This document shows, piece after piece, positions 53,101-60,937 of a stretch of 64,000 nt of DNA. The notes under the pieces were generated by a model. It was not told the DNA's origin. It searched no databases and was given only the letters and a program-made list of their open reading frames with translations. The stretch is from NCBI GenBank assembly GCA_963822295.1, contig CAWGHD010000002.1, positions 248,001-312,000 of the forward strand, in the 5' to 3' direction. A program made the position numbers and the translations under genes. The number at the start of each line of letters is the position of its first letter. Position 1 is the first letter of the stretch. This DNA comes from VRUE01 sp963822295 (GTDB taxonomy: Bacteria > Actinomycetota > Thermoleophilia > Solirubrobacterales > 70-9).

Positions 53101-53552
53101 TCGTCGCCCCCTTCCGCCAGGAAGGCCTCGAGCGCCTCGTCGAACGCCTCGCGCGCCGCCCTCTCGGCCTCCGGCGCGTCGATCACGCGGAAGCGGGGGT
53201 CGATCCCGATCGCGACCGGGTGGGCCGCGAGCAGCCGGTTGCAGAAGCCGTGGATCGTCGTCACCCAGGCGGCGCCGAGGCCGGGAAGCAGCTCGCGGGC
53301 CCGCTCGGATCCCCGCTCGGCGCGCAGCTCGACCTCGGTGCGGATCCGCTGCCGCAGCTCCGCGGCGGCCTTGTCGGTGAAGGTGAAGGCGAGCACCGCA
53401 TCGGGGGAGACGCCCTCGTCGCAGACCAGGCGGCAGTAGCGGTCGACCATGACGCCGGTCTTGCCGGTGCCGGCGCCCGCCTCGACGATCAGCTCCGACC
53501 CCGCCGCCTCGATCGCGCGCCGCTGCTCCTCCGTCGGTGCCCGCTCGCTCAC
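50184..53552 (-). CDS. addA: UvrD-family helicase-nuclease, AddA-like
   Basis: A 1122-residue superfamily-1 helicase with a C-terminal nuclease. Walker A is EAGAGTGKTG (Lys31), motif Ia AFTFTDKAAAELRQRI, Walker B LLVDEFQDTNRLQ, then GDELQSIYGFRHAD and the later RIMTIHSAKGLEFD. The RecB-type nuclease near the end has GSIDLLVEAEG and LIVDYKTDRVDG. It unwinds and resects double-strand breaks for recombination. GTG start overlaps addB stop (GTGA), so the pair is translationally coupled. Confidence 0.92.
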   Translation of the reverse strand: MSERAPTEEQRRAIEAAGSELIVEAGAGTGKTGVMVDRYCRLVCDEGVSPDAVLAFTFTDKAAAELRQRIRTEVELRAERGSERARELLPGLGAAWVTTIHGFCNRLLAAHPVAIGIDPRFRVIDAPEAERAAREAFDEALEAFLAEGGDERTDTVAAFDIGGLRGMVIGAHAELRSRGAAEPALPEPPDPDVPGALRRAAAAAAEAAGELKPGSANHELVERALALLEGAEGTPTLDEIASLRTERKAKPLAAYKDAIEAALSAVAEAGDGGRAYRHLGELLTLFSARFAAVKERRAGIDFEDLQILAARLLERTEAGAAHRTRFSHLLVDEFQDTNRLQLRLIEALRGPATQLMVVGDELQSIYGFRHADLDVFRERRRAIEASPDGAVLPLSGNFRSRPEVIGAVNALGEKLLGDDFRPLRVGAPPQSPEPLGEGPAVEMLLTTREDWDEDEIRLEPATDARTPPNQLAEARFLAARLRELADQGVDRGAMVVLLRSFTRLDAHEDSLERAGLRPYVVGGRGYWSQQQVADVCTLLATIANPLDDQALFGSLASPACGVAPDTLWLLRAAAGRRRHVWPAVEVAAGLGEDEETDRERLAEIPAAEMELLRGFTETLQGLRRRAPSLSLPGLIDAAVTETGYDLAVLMRPAGEARFANVRKLTRLAADFEAAEGRDLRGLLDFLAARADADADAQAATAVEGHDGVRIMTIHSAKGLEFDIVAIPHLSRGLLPFSGTPLLTLGRELEQPRVGMQLRRLGARGVNLYAQRELCEEAQRREAEEELRLFHVGATRARERLLLSGVVNPSPSSQATPGMAVVERIAAAFEIDRENDSTIEIPPPEPRPGLDLELGPSQIAVRVSRPSPERVRELTAVHREADPAPDPGGGPAPLVGRRAAKAPGRPLSYTAISAHGGESAPVDSDVALREEVGEGAPGGEEATARGIAVHSLLEWSQSNGWREPPSELVGRVSASAEVGAESQLPAEQVLGPLRAWLGSGFFEERVRDRSSRAEVPILVEVAGEVLRGSIDLLVEAEGAPPLIVDYKTDRVDGADPAGLAGRYEIQQAIYALAVAEARDVEEVELAYVFLERPEEPVLLRWGPEEIASGRRTLEAAIARVRDE

Positions 53553-56500
53553 CGGTCGTCCTCGTCGTCCTCGTCGTCGCTCGCCTCGACCGGAGCCCGG
53601 TCGCGGCGGCAGATCGGGGCGAAGTCGCAGAACCGCGGGCAGACTCCGTGGCCGCGCAGGCCGGGGCCCGGCCCGGGGTCGCGGTCGATCCGCCCCTCGC
53701 GCATCCGCGCGACGATCGCGCCCGCCCGGCGGCGGGCGTCGGCGAGCAGCTTGTCGAACTCGCCACGGTCGACGGCGTCGGTGCGGGAGATCCCGTAGGA
53801 GGCGACCAGCTCGGCCGCCTCCTCCTTGAGGACGGCGCCGCGGGGGCGCCGCGCCGAGGTCCCGCGCAGGGGGTGGTAGATGCCGCCGACGGCCTCCGCC
53901 TCCCAGAGCTCGGCGACGGCGATCAGGTAGAGCTGGAGCTGGAGCTTCGCTTCCTCCTCGAGCTTTTCGCGCGAGGAGACCTTGCTGGAGAGCTTGTAGT
54001 CGAGGACGAGCGCGCGGCCGTCCGGCGCCCGGTCGACCCGGTCGATCGCGCCGTGCAGGCGCCAGCCGTCGATCTCGAGCGCCGGCCGCTCGGTCTCCTC
54101 GGCTTCGGAGAATCCCGCCTCGAGCAGCCAGGGCTCGAAGCCGGCGGCGTCGCGTCGCGCCTCCTCGGCGAGGAAGCGCGCGAGCAGGCCCTCGATGCGG
54201 CGCAGCATCGCCCGCTCGGCCGGGTGCTCGCCGATCTCCCAGGCCGCGGCCGTCTCCGCGACCAGCTCGCGGCCGCGCCCGACCCAGGCGGCGAGCGAGC
54301 CGGGTCGGGGGAGGGGGTCGCCGCCGGGCCGCTCCCCGTAGAGCGAGAAGAGGACCTCGTGGACGACCCCGCCCTGTAGCAGCGGGTCGGGGGGCGGGTC
54401 GAGCAGCTGCGGGCCGAGCTCGTGGGAGACGAACCAGCGGTAGGAGCAGACGTCGAAACCCTCGAGGGTCGTGCCGCCGTAGGCGGCCACCTCGCCGAGG
54501 GCCCCGATCACGGCCGGGTTGGAGAGCGGCCCGGGGGCGCGGCTGGCGGCCTCGGCGCGCTGCGCCGCGGCCAGGCGCGACTCGACGCGCTCGGCGACCT
54601 CGTTCTCGACGCCCGCCAGGCCGAGCAGGGCCGCGTTCTCGGAGCTCGTGCCCCGGGCCGCGATCGCGCGCGCGAGCTCGGTCTCCGAGGGCGCGTCGGC
54701 GATCCGGTGGACGACCCGGGCGAGGTCGCGACCGCGGATCGCGGCCTCGACGGGGTCGGGGCCCTCGTCCTCCGCCCGCGGCTCGAGCAGCCTGCGCACG
54801 TCGTCGAGGAACGGGGACGGCGACTCGGCCACCCCGTTCTCGTCGCTGTCCCGGTGCGAGAGGAAGAGCGTCCTGCGCGGCAGCGCCAGGCAGGCGTGGA
54901 AGAGGTAGCGCTCCTCGGCCTCGGTGTCGCGGCGCGGCCGCAGGCCCAGGGACGTTCGCTGCGCTTCGGAGAGGAAGGGGTCGGCGCCCACCGCCCCGCT
55001 GCGCGGGAACTCGCCGTCCTGGAGGGAGGCGACGAAGACGTGGTCGAAGCGCGCCGCCCGCACGCTCTCCGGGTCGGTGATCCTGACGCGCGCGCCGACC
55101 GGGCCGTGCCAGACGCGCACGTGGATCGCGGCGAGCGCCCGGGCGAGCGCGTCGGGGCGGGGCGCCAGGCCGTCGAGCTCGGCGCGCTCGGCCATCGCGG
55201 TGGAGATCGCCCCCGCGGCCCTCGCCTCCAGCTCGGAGTCCGTCCGCGCCCCCGTCGCGGCCGCCATCTCGCCGATCGCGGCGGCGAGCGCCTCGGGGCG
55301 CGCGGCGGCCTCGCGCACCCGGGCCACGTCCTCGGGGGGCTCGCCGAACTGCTCCTCCCAGAGGGCGAGCGCTGCGGCGGCGGTCACGGTGCGGGTGCGG
55401 CGGACCCGGCGCTCGAACCAGTCGACGCGCCCCGGGGAGGCGCCGGAGGGGCCGCGCAGGTAACGCAGCAGGTCGGCCGCCCTGCCGGTGCCGAGCACGG
55501 CCTCGAGCAGCGCCACCAGCGAGCCGCCGACGGCGGTCGTCCCCGCCGAGACCTCGGCCTCGAGCGCGACCGGGACGCCGTAGGAGTCGAGCACGGACCC
55601 GAGCAGCGGGCCGCGGCGGCCGGGGTCGCGGACGACGATCGCGATCTCCTCCGCGCTGACGCCGTCGGCGAGCAGTCGCGCCACCTCCGCCGCGATCGCC
55701 TCGGCCTCACCCCGCTCCCCGGCCGAGCGCATCAGTACGAGGCTCCGGTCGAGCGGCATCCGCTCCGGATCGGCGGCTCCGAAGCCGCGCTCGAGGTGGA
55801 AGAGGAGCGGCGCGTCGGGCGTGTTGGCGGAGTCCGCGTCGAGCTCCTCAGTCGCATCGACGCCGATCTCATCGAGGCTCGCGAGCAGCGGGGCGGTCCG
55901 GTTTTCGAGAACCCCGTTGCCCCTCTCATAGGGCAGGGCGATGGTGACCTCGGCGACCGCGGCGAGGACGCGGACCAGGTCGAGCTGGTTGCGGGTCAGG
56001 TCGTCGAAGCCGTAGATGAAGACCGGCCGCTGCCACCAGCCGGCACCCTCGGCGCCGAGCAGGGCAATCGCCTCGCGGGCGACGCCGTGCCTGTCGGTGA
56101 GGCCGAGGCCGTCGCGGACGGCGGCGTATCCGGCGAACAGGGCCGAGACGTCGCCGAGGTAGGCCGAGCCCTCCAGGGTCTCCGCCTGCGCCTCGACGCC
56201 GGCGGGTTCGAGGCCGGCGCTCTGGAGCTCCTCGAGCAGGCGCTCGAGCGCGACCGGGAAGCCGGGCTGTCCGGCGGAGCCGCGCAGCGGCCGCAGGCCC
56301 GGTCGCCGCTCGGCGATCGCCGCCGCCACCGCGCCGAGGCGCTGGGCCGGCGTCAGGCCGGACCCGGGCGGCGCGCCGCCGGCCGTCGCCACCATCGCGA
56401 AGAGCCCGTCGAACTTCGTCACCTCTGCGCCGATCACCGCCCCGCCGGCGCAGAGCTCGCCCTGGAAGCGATCGACGTCGTCGACGGTCGGGACGACCAG

Positions 56501-56593
56501 GACCGGGTCGCGATCGAGCACGGCGACGAGGCCGCTGCGGACCAGGCCCGCGCGGCCCGAGTTGGGGGGGCCGTGGATCAGCTTCAGCGACAT
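53549..56593 (-). CDS. addB: AddB-like nuclease subunit with iron-sulfur cluster motif
   Basis: A 1014-residue protein from ATG 56593. The N-terminal nucleotide-loop position reads IHGPPNSGRAGL: the essential Lys and Ser/Thr of a Walker A motif are replaced by Arg and Ala. The C-terminal nuclease has LHGAIDRVDRAPDGRALVLD followed by YK. Four cysteines fit the AddB iron-sulfur staple: one in DVCSYRWFVS and three in CPRFCDFAPIC. It should thus be a non-motor subunit that supplies a second nuclease and probably Chi-like recognition. It is upstream of and overlaps addA. Confidence 0.88.
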   Translation of the reverse strand: MSLKLIHGPPNSGRAGLVRSGLVAVLDRDPVLVVPTVDDVDRFQGELCAGGAVIGAEVTKFDGLFAMVATAGGAPPGSGLTPAQRLGAVAAAIAERRPGLRPLRGSAGQPGFPVALERLLEELQSAGLEPAGVEAQAETLEGSAYLGDVSALFAGYAAVRDGLGLTDRHGVAREAIALLGAEGAGWWQRPVFIYGFDDLTRNQLDLVRVLAAVAEVTIALPYERGNGVLENRTAPLLASLDEIGVDATEELDADSANTPDAPLLFHLERGFGAADPERMPLDRSLVLMRSAGERGEAEAIAAEVARLLADGVSAEEIAIVVRDPGRRGPLLGSVLDSYGVPVALEAEVSAGTTAVGGSLVALLEAVLGTGRAADLLRYLRGPSGASPGRVDWFERRVRRTRTVTAAAALALWEEQFGEPPEDVARVREAAARPEALAAAIGEMAAATGARTDSELEARAAGAISTAMAERAELDGLAPRPDALARALAAIHVRVWHGPVGARVRITDPESVRAARFDHVFVASLQDGEFPRSGAVGADPFLSEAQRTSLGLRPRRDTEAEERYLFHACLALPRRTLFLSHRDSDENGVAESPSPFLDDVRRLLEPRAEDEGPDPVEAAIRGRDLARVVHRIADAPSETELARAIAARGTSSENAALLGLAGVENEVAERVESRLAAAQRAEAASRAPGPLSNPAVIGALGEVAAYGGTTLEGFDVCSYRWFVSHELGPQLLDPPPDPLLQGGVVHEVLFSLYGERPGGDPLPRPGSLAAWVGRGRELVAETAAAWEIGEHPAERAMLRRIEGLLARFLAEEARRDAAGFEPWLLEAGFSEAEETERPALEIDGWRLHGAIDRVDRAPDGRALVLDYKLSSKVSSREKLEEEAKLQLQLYLIAVAELWEAEAVGGIYHPLRGTSARRPRGAVLKEEAAELVASYGISRTDAVDRGEFDKLLADARRRAGAIVARMREGRIDRDPGPGPGLRGHGVCPRFCDFAPICRRDRAPVEASDDEDDEDDR

Positions 56594-56701
56594 AGAGGCG
56601 AGCTGTCCAGCATAGGTCTGCCCGCGGCGCGTGGAATCCCGCAAAGGGGGTGGAACCGCCCCCCGATTTGCCGTCTTCCCCTCTCTCTAAATTGATCGCA
56701 G

Positions 56702-57157
56702 ATGGCCCTCTGCTTCGTAGACCCAGCCGACGCGATCCGCGCGATCTCCGATTCGATCGGCCGCGAGGCCCGTCGCCAGCTGCTCGGCGAGGCGGTGCGC
56801 GCCTGGGTGGACGAGATCCCGGACTCGGAGCTCGAAGTCCACTACGCGAAGGCGCTCTCCGAGCTCGACGAGCACGACCTCTCGATGCTCGCCGCCTGGC
56901 ACGGCTCGCTCGAGGTCGGCCAGCCGGTTCCCAACCGAGATTTCCTGATGGGCGCCTTCCCCTCGCTCGGGGAGAACCGTCGCGAGGCGCTCAAGCTCGC
57001 CGCCGGCTTCCGCGGCGAGGAGGCGGTCGACGCCGGCGTCACCGAGGAGGACGCGCTCGAGCTCGTCCTCAGCCTGCTCTCCCCGCCGCGCCTGATGGAG
57101 CTCGCCGTCGAGGCGGTCGAGCTCTACGTCTGGGACCGCGCCGGCTCAGACAACTAG
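56702..57157 (+). CDS. Hypothetical protein
   Basis: A 151-residue, mostly helical, acidic protein (VRAWVDEIPDSELEVHYAKA; GVTEEDALELVLSLLSPP). No signal peptide or membrane segment. TAAATT 8 nt before the ATG indicates a leaderless mRNA. The two-part repeated helical pattern gives no family match I recognise. It overlaps the convergent HAD gene end by 12 bases. Confidence 0.65.
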   Translation: MALCFVDPADAIRAISDSIGREARRQLLGEAVRAWVDEIPDSELEVHYAKALSELDEHDLSMLAAWHGSLEVGQPVPNRDFLMGAFPSLGENRREALKLAAGFRGEEAVDAGVTEEDALELVLSLLSPPRLMELAVEAVELYVWDRAGSDN

Positions 57158-57793
57158 AGCGGCGCGGATCTCGGCGATCGCCTGCTCGTTGTCCCGGAAG
57201 TGGACGGCGCTCATGCCCGCTCGGCGCGCGCCTTCGCAGTTGACCTCGACGTCGTCGACGAAGAGGCAGGACTCGGCGGGCAGCCCGACCCGCTCCAGGG
57301 TCAGCCCGTAGATCTTCGATTCCGGCTTGCGGCAGCCGACGAAGCCCGAGTCCACCACGGTCTCGAAGATCTCGTCCACCGGCAGCATCGGGCGCCAGAG
57401 CGGCTCCCACTCCTGCACGTTGTTGGTCAGCATCGCCATCCGGTAGCCGGCCTCCTTCAGCTCCCGCATCAGGTCGATCATCTCCGGGTTCGGGTGCAGC
57501 GCCTCGAAGTAGATCTCTTTGAAGCGGTGCATCTCCGGCGGGTGGCCGAGCAGCGGCTCGAGGTGCTCGGTGAGCTTCTCCAAGAAGACGGTCTCGGATA
57601 TTTCGCCCCGCTCCATCTCGAACAGCGGGTTCTCGCCGTTGGCCTCGGCGGCCGCCTGCATCGCCTTGCCGAGGGTCTCGTTTGCGATCCCGGTCTGGTC
57701 CTGGAAGGCCATGAAGGACTGGACCAGGGGAGAGGTGAGCACCCCGCCGAAGTCGGAGACGACGCACTGGATCCCGGCCGCGTTCTCACTCAT
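57146..57793 (-). CDS. HAD-family hydrolase
   Basis: A 215-residue HAD-IA protein. Motif I is VVSDFGGVLT: the nucleophile Asp14 is present but the usual general acid at +2 is Gly, as in the epoxide-hydrolase-N-terminal-like subgroup. Motif II is MAMLTNN, the conserved Lys is in CRKPESKIY, and motif III is CLFVDDVEVN. An alpha-helical cap occupies about 20-95. Phosphatase activity may be weak or specialised. It overlaps the upstream 57786-58181 gene by 8 bases. Confidence 0.85.
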   Translation of the reverse strand: MSENAAGIQCVVSDFGGVLTSPLVQSFMAFQDQTGIANETLGKAMQAAAEANGENPLFEMERGEISETVFLEKLTEHLEPLLGHPPEMHRFKEIYFEALHPNPEMIDLMRELKEAGYRMAMLTNNVQEWEPLWRPMLPVDEIFETVVDSGFVGCRKPESKIYGLTLERVGLPAESCLFVDDVEVNCEGARRAGMSAVHFRDNEQAIAEIRAALVV

Positions 57794-58181
57794 TGGCGGC
57801 GTTGCGGACGATCTCGTAGTGGCCGAGGCCCTCGCGGCCCTCGACGGACCAGCGGAAGAAGGCGACGTCGGAGCTGAGCCCCGGGCGCCGCACCGCGGCG
57901 GCGCTGATCAGGCTGCCGGCACCGCGCATCGCGGCACCTTCGTCGCCGAGCCAGAGCTCGAGCGTCGCCCGGCGCTGGACCCCGTCGGGGCCGTACTCGG
58001 TGGAGAGCAGCGTCTCGGCGACCTCGACCGGCGCCCCGTCGGGGTCGCAGAGGATCGCCGCGGTCTCCTCGGAGCCGTGGTCGTCCGCACCGATGGGCCG
58101 AACCGCGGTCAGCGCAAGCAGGCCGCCGTCGGCGAAGACGATGCCGATCGATCGGCGCAGCGCTGCGGGCTCCTCGGACAC
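57786..58181 (-). CDS. Hypothetical protein, upstream partner of the HAD hydrolase
   Basis: A 131-residue protein from a GTG start (SIGIVFADGGLLALTAVRPI; ATLELWLGDEGAAMRGAGSL). It looks like a beta-rich single-domain protein with no signal or membrane segment. Its last 8 bases overlap the HAD hydrolase gene, so the two are co-expressed. The family is not recognised. Confidence 0.6.
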   Translation of the reverse strand: MSEEPAALRRSIGIVFADGGLLALTAVRPIGADDHGSEETAAILCDPDGAPVEVAETLLSTEYGPDGVQRRATLELWLGDEGAAMRGAGSLISAAAVRRPGLSSDVAFFRWSVEGREGLGHYEIVRNAANE

Positions 58182-58232
58182 GGGCCGCGACTATATTTGG
58201 CCCGCAGACCCCCTCGTCCGTTCCCAGGCCCA

Positions 58233-58766
58233 TTGACCCAAGCGACGATCCGCAGCGCCCACCCCCAGAAGGACGCGGAGGCGTGCGCCGCGATCTACGC
58301 GCCCAGCGTGGAGGGGTCGCCGACGTCGTTCGAGGAGCGCCCGCCAGACGCCGACGAGATCAGCGCCAGGATCGAGCGCATCTCCGCGACCCACCCATGG
58401 CTCGTCGCCGAACGCGAGGGTGAGATCCTCGGCTACGCATACGCGTGCGAGCACCGCTCGCGACCTGCCTACCGGTGGTCGGTCGAAGTCTCCGTCTACG
58501 TCTCGGCCGACCACCACGGCAAAGGTCATGGGCGCCGCCTCTACGAGTCGCTCTTCGACGACCTCCGCGAGCGCGGCTTCCGGATGGCCTACGCCGGCAT
58601 CACCCTTCCCAATGAGGCGAGTGTCGCCCTCCACGAGAAGCTCGGCTTCGAGCCGATTGGCGTCTACCGCCGGATCGGATGGAAGGCAGGCGCCTGGCGC
58701 GATGTGGGTTGGTGGCAGCTGGAGTTGAGCCCCGGCGCCGAGGACCCTCCGGCCGAGCCGGGCTGA
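58233..58766 (+). CDS. GNAT acetyltransferase, phosphinothricin-acetyltransferase-like
   Basis: A 177-residue protein starting at TTG 58233, the first initiator before TIRSAHPQKDAEACAAIY. The acetyl-CoA loop is ADHHGKGHGRRLYESLFDDL, preceded by VEVSVYVS. LPNEASVALHEKLGFEPIGV and GWKAGAWRDVGWW match the Pat/Bar group, whose members acetylate phosphinothricin or methionine sulfoximine and sulfone. TATATT at 58194-58199 may be its -10. The true substrate is unknown. Confidence 0.85.
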   Translation: MTQATIRSAHPQKDAEACAAIYAPSVEGSPTSFEERPPDADEISARIERISATHPWLVAEREGEILGYAYACEHRSRPAYRWSVEVSVYVSADHHGKGHGRRLYESLFDDLRERGFRMAYAGITLPNEASVALHEKLGFEPIGVYRRIGWKAGAWRDVGWWQLELSPGAEDPPAEPG

Positions 58767-58797
58767 GTCCGCCTCCGAGCCCCACTACCATTGAGCC

Positions 58798-59157
58798 ATG
58801 CCCGACGAGCAAGCAGCGATTCCCGAGGAGCAGCCCAAACCCGCCGCCGGGGCGGATGAAGCCCTGACCGAGGAGGACGTCTACGAGGCGCTCGAGGAGG
58901 TCATCGACCCCGAGCTGGGTCTCGACTTCGTCTCCCTCGGCCTCGTCTACGACGTCGACATCGAGAAGGAGGACGTCTACGTCACCTTCACCCTGACGAC
59001 CCCCGCCTGCCCGATCGGCCCCCAGGTCTCCGAGCAGATGAAGGAGTTCGTCGGCGACCTACCCGGCGTCACCGCCGTCCACCCGAAGATGATCTTCGAC
59101 CCCCCCTGGTCGCCGGAGATGATGACCGACGACGCCAAGTTCGCACTTGGCTTCTGA
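58798..59157 (+). CDS. DUF59/MIP18-family iron-sulfur assembly factor (SufT-like)
   Basis: A 119-residue protein. After an acidic tail of about 25 residues comes EDVYEALEEVIDPELGLDFV, the DUF59 hallmark, followed by LGLVYDVDIE and the reactive Cys in TLTTPACPIGPQVSEQ. Members help mature iron-sulfur proteins. TACCAT lies 6 nt before the ATG. It is the last gene with typical host composition before the right-hand island. Confidence 0.88.
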   Translation: MPDEQAAIPEEQPKPAAGADEALTEEDVYEALEEVIDPELGLDFVSLGLVYDVDIEKEDVYVTFTLTTPACPIGPQVSEQMKEFVGDLPGVTAVHPKMIFDPPWSPEMMTDDAKFALGF

Positions 59158-59170
59158 GCAGGGTTTGCGA

Positions 59171-59206
59171 GGTCACTGAGGGTCACTTGGGGTCATATTT
59201 GACCCC
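59171..59206 (+). terminator. GGTCA direct repeats and hairpin after the DUF59 gene
   Basis: GGTCA begins at 59171, 59181 and 59191 (10-nt period). The last one forms GGGGTCA-TATT-TGACCCC (59189-59206) followed by GTTT, a plausible weak intrinsic terminator. GGGCCC-type repeats follow. The direct repeats at the boundary to the A/T-richer region could also be an integration scar. Confidence 0.4.
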
Positions 59207-59339
59207 GTTTCGGGCCCAAGGCGGGCCCACGGGCCATCGGTTGGTATCCGCGTCAGCATCGATGCGGAAGGGCGTCCAAGACGCTGCAGTGCTCCTTGTC
59301 GCGTGAAGCGCGAGCGGGCTCGTCGATGCTCACGTTTCG
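59207..59339. other. Intergenic boundary region without a gene
   Basis: No credible reading frame. GCATCGA and TCGATGC arms surround TCGCG-TGAAG-CGCGA, forming a possible compound hairpin between the DUF59 gene and the RNase H gene. I found no tRNA or integrase that would identify an attachment site. Confidence 0.4.
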
Positions 59340-59792
59340 TTAGTCGGTGGCGTGGGTTACGGGCTCGCCTTTGAAGGCTTGATCGACAAGCTTGTCAGCG
59401 TCTCTGTTCATCTCGCGGGGAACCCAGGAAAGTCGCCACCCCTTGAAGGGTTCGAGGGCCTTCTCGACTTCTTCGTGGAGCTCGGTGGCGCGCTCGTTCT
59501 TGTTCCATCCACCCGTTATCTGGTTGACGACGTTCGCGGAGTCGCTGAACGCGGCGACATAGAGGAGTCCTTCGCCGGCGGCGAGATTGAGACCGCGAAT
59601 CAGAGCGTGGTACTCGGCCTCGTGTGGACTGCCGACAGGTCCCACTTTCTCGGCCACCTCGGCCAACACCGCGCCACAGTCGGGTTCTTGGAGAATGACC
59701 CCGATGGCGCCCTCCGCCTGGCCTTGTTCGTTGGCTCTCTTCCCTCCGTCGACGAACAGCAGGTAGTAGCCCTTCTTGAGGTCATCAACCAC
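59340..59792 (-). CDS. Ribonuclease HI-family protein
   Basis: A 150-residue protein from GTG 59792 (AGGAG 6 nt upstream). It has the RNase H fold with the acidic metal ligands: Asp15 (LLFVDGG), Glu60 (EAEYHALIRGL), Asp84 (AAFSDSANVV) and the final Asp in MNRDADKLVD. Thus it should cut RNA in RNA-DNA hybrids. The form lacks the basic handle of E. coli RNase HI. It opens the A/T-richer region and may belong to a mobile or defence module. Confidence 0.82.
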   Translation of the reverse strand: MVDDLKKGYYLLFVDGGKRANEQGQAEGAIGVILQEPDCGAVLAEVAEKVGPVGSPHEAEYHALIRGLNLAAGEGLLYVAAFSDSANVVNQITGGWNKNERATELHEEVEKALEPFKGWRLSWVPREMNRDADKLVDQAFKGEPVTHATD

Positions 59793-60041
59793 GAGCAACT
59801 CCTAACGTCGTGGGCATCTCTAGCGCTTCTTCTTCCGCCACGTCTCTTTCAGTCCTTCCGGCTGGTGCCAGAGTGTCGCTCTCGCGCGGTGGGGACACTC
59901 TCGGCTTCGCATGGAGGCCGCGATGCCAACCTTAACTCAGGCGTTGCCGCTCACCAGGATCGGGCGGAACACCGAATGCAAGATAAGCCCTTCCATGACC
60001 CCGAACAGCCCCCTGGGGAGGCATCGTCCCATTCTGCAGAA
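59793..60041. other. Intergenic stretch without a supported gene
   Basis: About 250 bases between the RNase H gene and the end of the Mrr-like gene. Composition is lower in GC than the main window. A 73-codon frame on the plus strand (from 59911) has no ribosome-binding site, runs into the convergent gene and has a Ser/Arg/Pro-rich composition typical of a non-coding frame, so it was not accepted. Confidence 0.4.
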
Positions 60042-60932
60042 TCAGGCAAGGGCGCCGCGCTCGACCACCTTGCCGGCGGTGTCAATCTCCCACGCGTTTA
60101 GATGGCGATCAACGAGGAGGCGAGCACGCTGAGGTTCTCCATTTCCGTCGATCTGCTCAACCACCAAGCAGGGCTTCCCAGTCTCGGTCGAGCTCACTCG
60201 GCTAGGTGAGGACGTTTGAAGAGTCTCGGTCCACCGGACTCCAATGATCGGGATTCGTCGGCCTCCGTCCGGCGCGGCAAATCGCATTTCGTCAAAGCGA
60301 ACTTCATGTGGGACATGCCCTTCGTCTCCGGCGCTGCTGGTGCTGTGCGCCTCGAAGAGCTCGCCAAGAGTCTCAGCTTGGGAGTTGTCCCCGAGGTAGA
60401 AATGGTCGTCGGTGCTCATGTTCCCGACCTGCCCCTCCGTGACATCTGCATCCTCTGGGACAAGGAGTTGGACAGCGCTGAAAGTCGGGACCGAGATAGA
60501 CAGCTCCAATGTGTAGCCCAGCACGAAGTGCTCATCGGGTCTTACCTCCCGCAAGAGCACCATCGCGACGTCCTCGTCGACTGCCACGTCGATTGCCCCG
60601 GCGCTAAAGCCTTTGGTCGTAACGACCATGGCTGCGTCGACACCAGTTTGCTCGCGAATTCCGATGACAACGTCCAAGGTCGCCTTGCCGACGTCCCGGT
60701 TCCAGTCCTTGCACTCAACAAGCAGTCGACGAACTTTTCCCTCTGGATCCGTAGCGGTGACGTCCAAGCATTGCGCGGCACGTCGCCCTTCGGGGCGCAA
60801 GGTCGTCTGGTGCTCGACGTTTACCCAGCCAAGCTCGGCGAGCGCCACCGCAGCTAGGCGCTCGTACGCAGTGCCGGGCTTGTTTGGGCAAAATCCGAAA
60901 ATCGCCTCGTGAAGGTCGTCCGCTGCACCCAT
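60042..60932 (-). CDS. Mrr-like restriction endonuclease-fold protein
   Basis: A 296-residue protein. The N-terminal domain (about 18-120) fits the Mrr-type PD-(D/E)xK nuclease: Glu24 (GTAYERLAAVAL), Asp57 (QCLDVTA), Glu73 and Lys75 (LLVECKDW), then AAMVVTTKGFSAGAIDVA. The remaining about 170 residues are unrecognised and could sense the target. Mrr-type enzymes cut modified or foreign DNA. No methylase is adjacent, favouring a stand-alone (type IV-like) or toxin role. The next gene starts 5 bases upstream. Confidence 0.75.
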   Translation of the reverse strand: MGAADDLHEAIFGFCPNKPGTAYERLAAVALAELGWVNVEHQTTLRPEGRRAAQCLDVTATDPEGKVRRLLVECKDWNRDVGKATLDVVIGIREQTGVDAAMVVTTKGFSAGAIDVAVDEDVAMVLLREVRPDEHFVLGYTLELSISVPTFSAVQLLVPEDADVTEGQVGNMSTDDHFYLGDNSQAETLGELFEAHSTSSAGDEGHVPHEVRFDEMRFAAPDGGRRIPIIGVRWTETLQTSSPSRVSSTETGKPCLVVEQIDGNGEPQRARLLVDRHLNAWEIDTAGKVVERGALA

Positions 60933-60937
60933 TGGAG

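Noticed and set aside
50706..53798. Plus-strand frame of about 1030 codons opposite addA
   Set aside because: Shadow of a motif-complete helicase gene; Gly/Arg/Ala-rich with no recognisable domain.
54422..56695. Plus-strand frame of about 757 codons opposite addB
   Set aside because: Same reason: the minus-strand AddB has nuclease and iron-sulfur motifs.
59911..60132. Small plus-strand gene
   Set aside because: No ribosome-binding site or leaderless -10, Ser/Arg/Pro composition, and it runs into the convergent Mrr-like gene.
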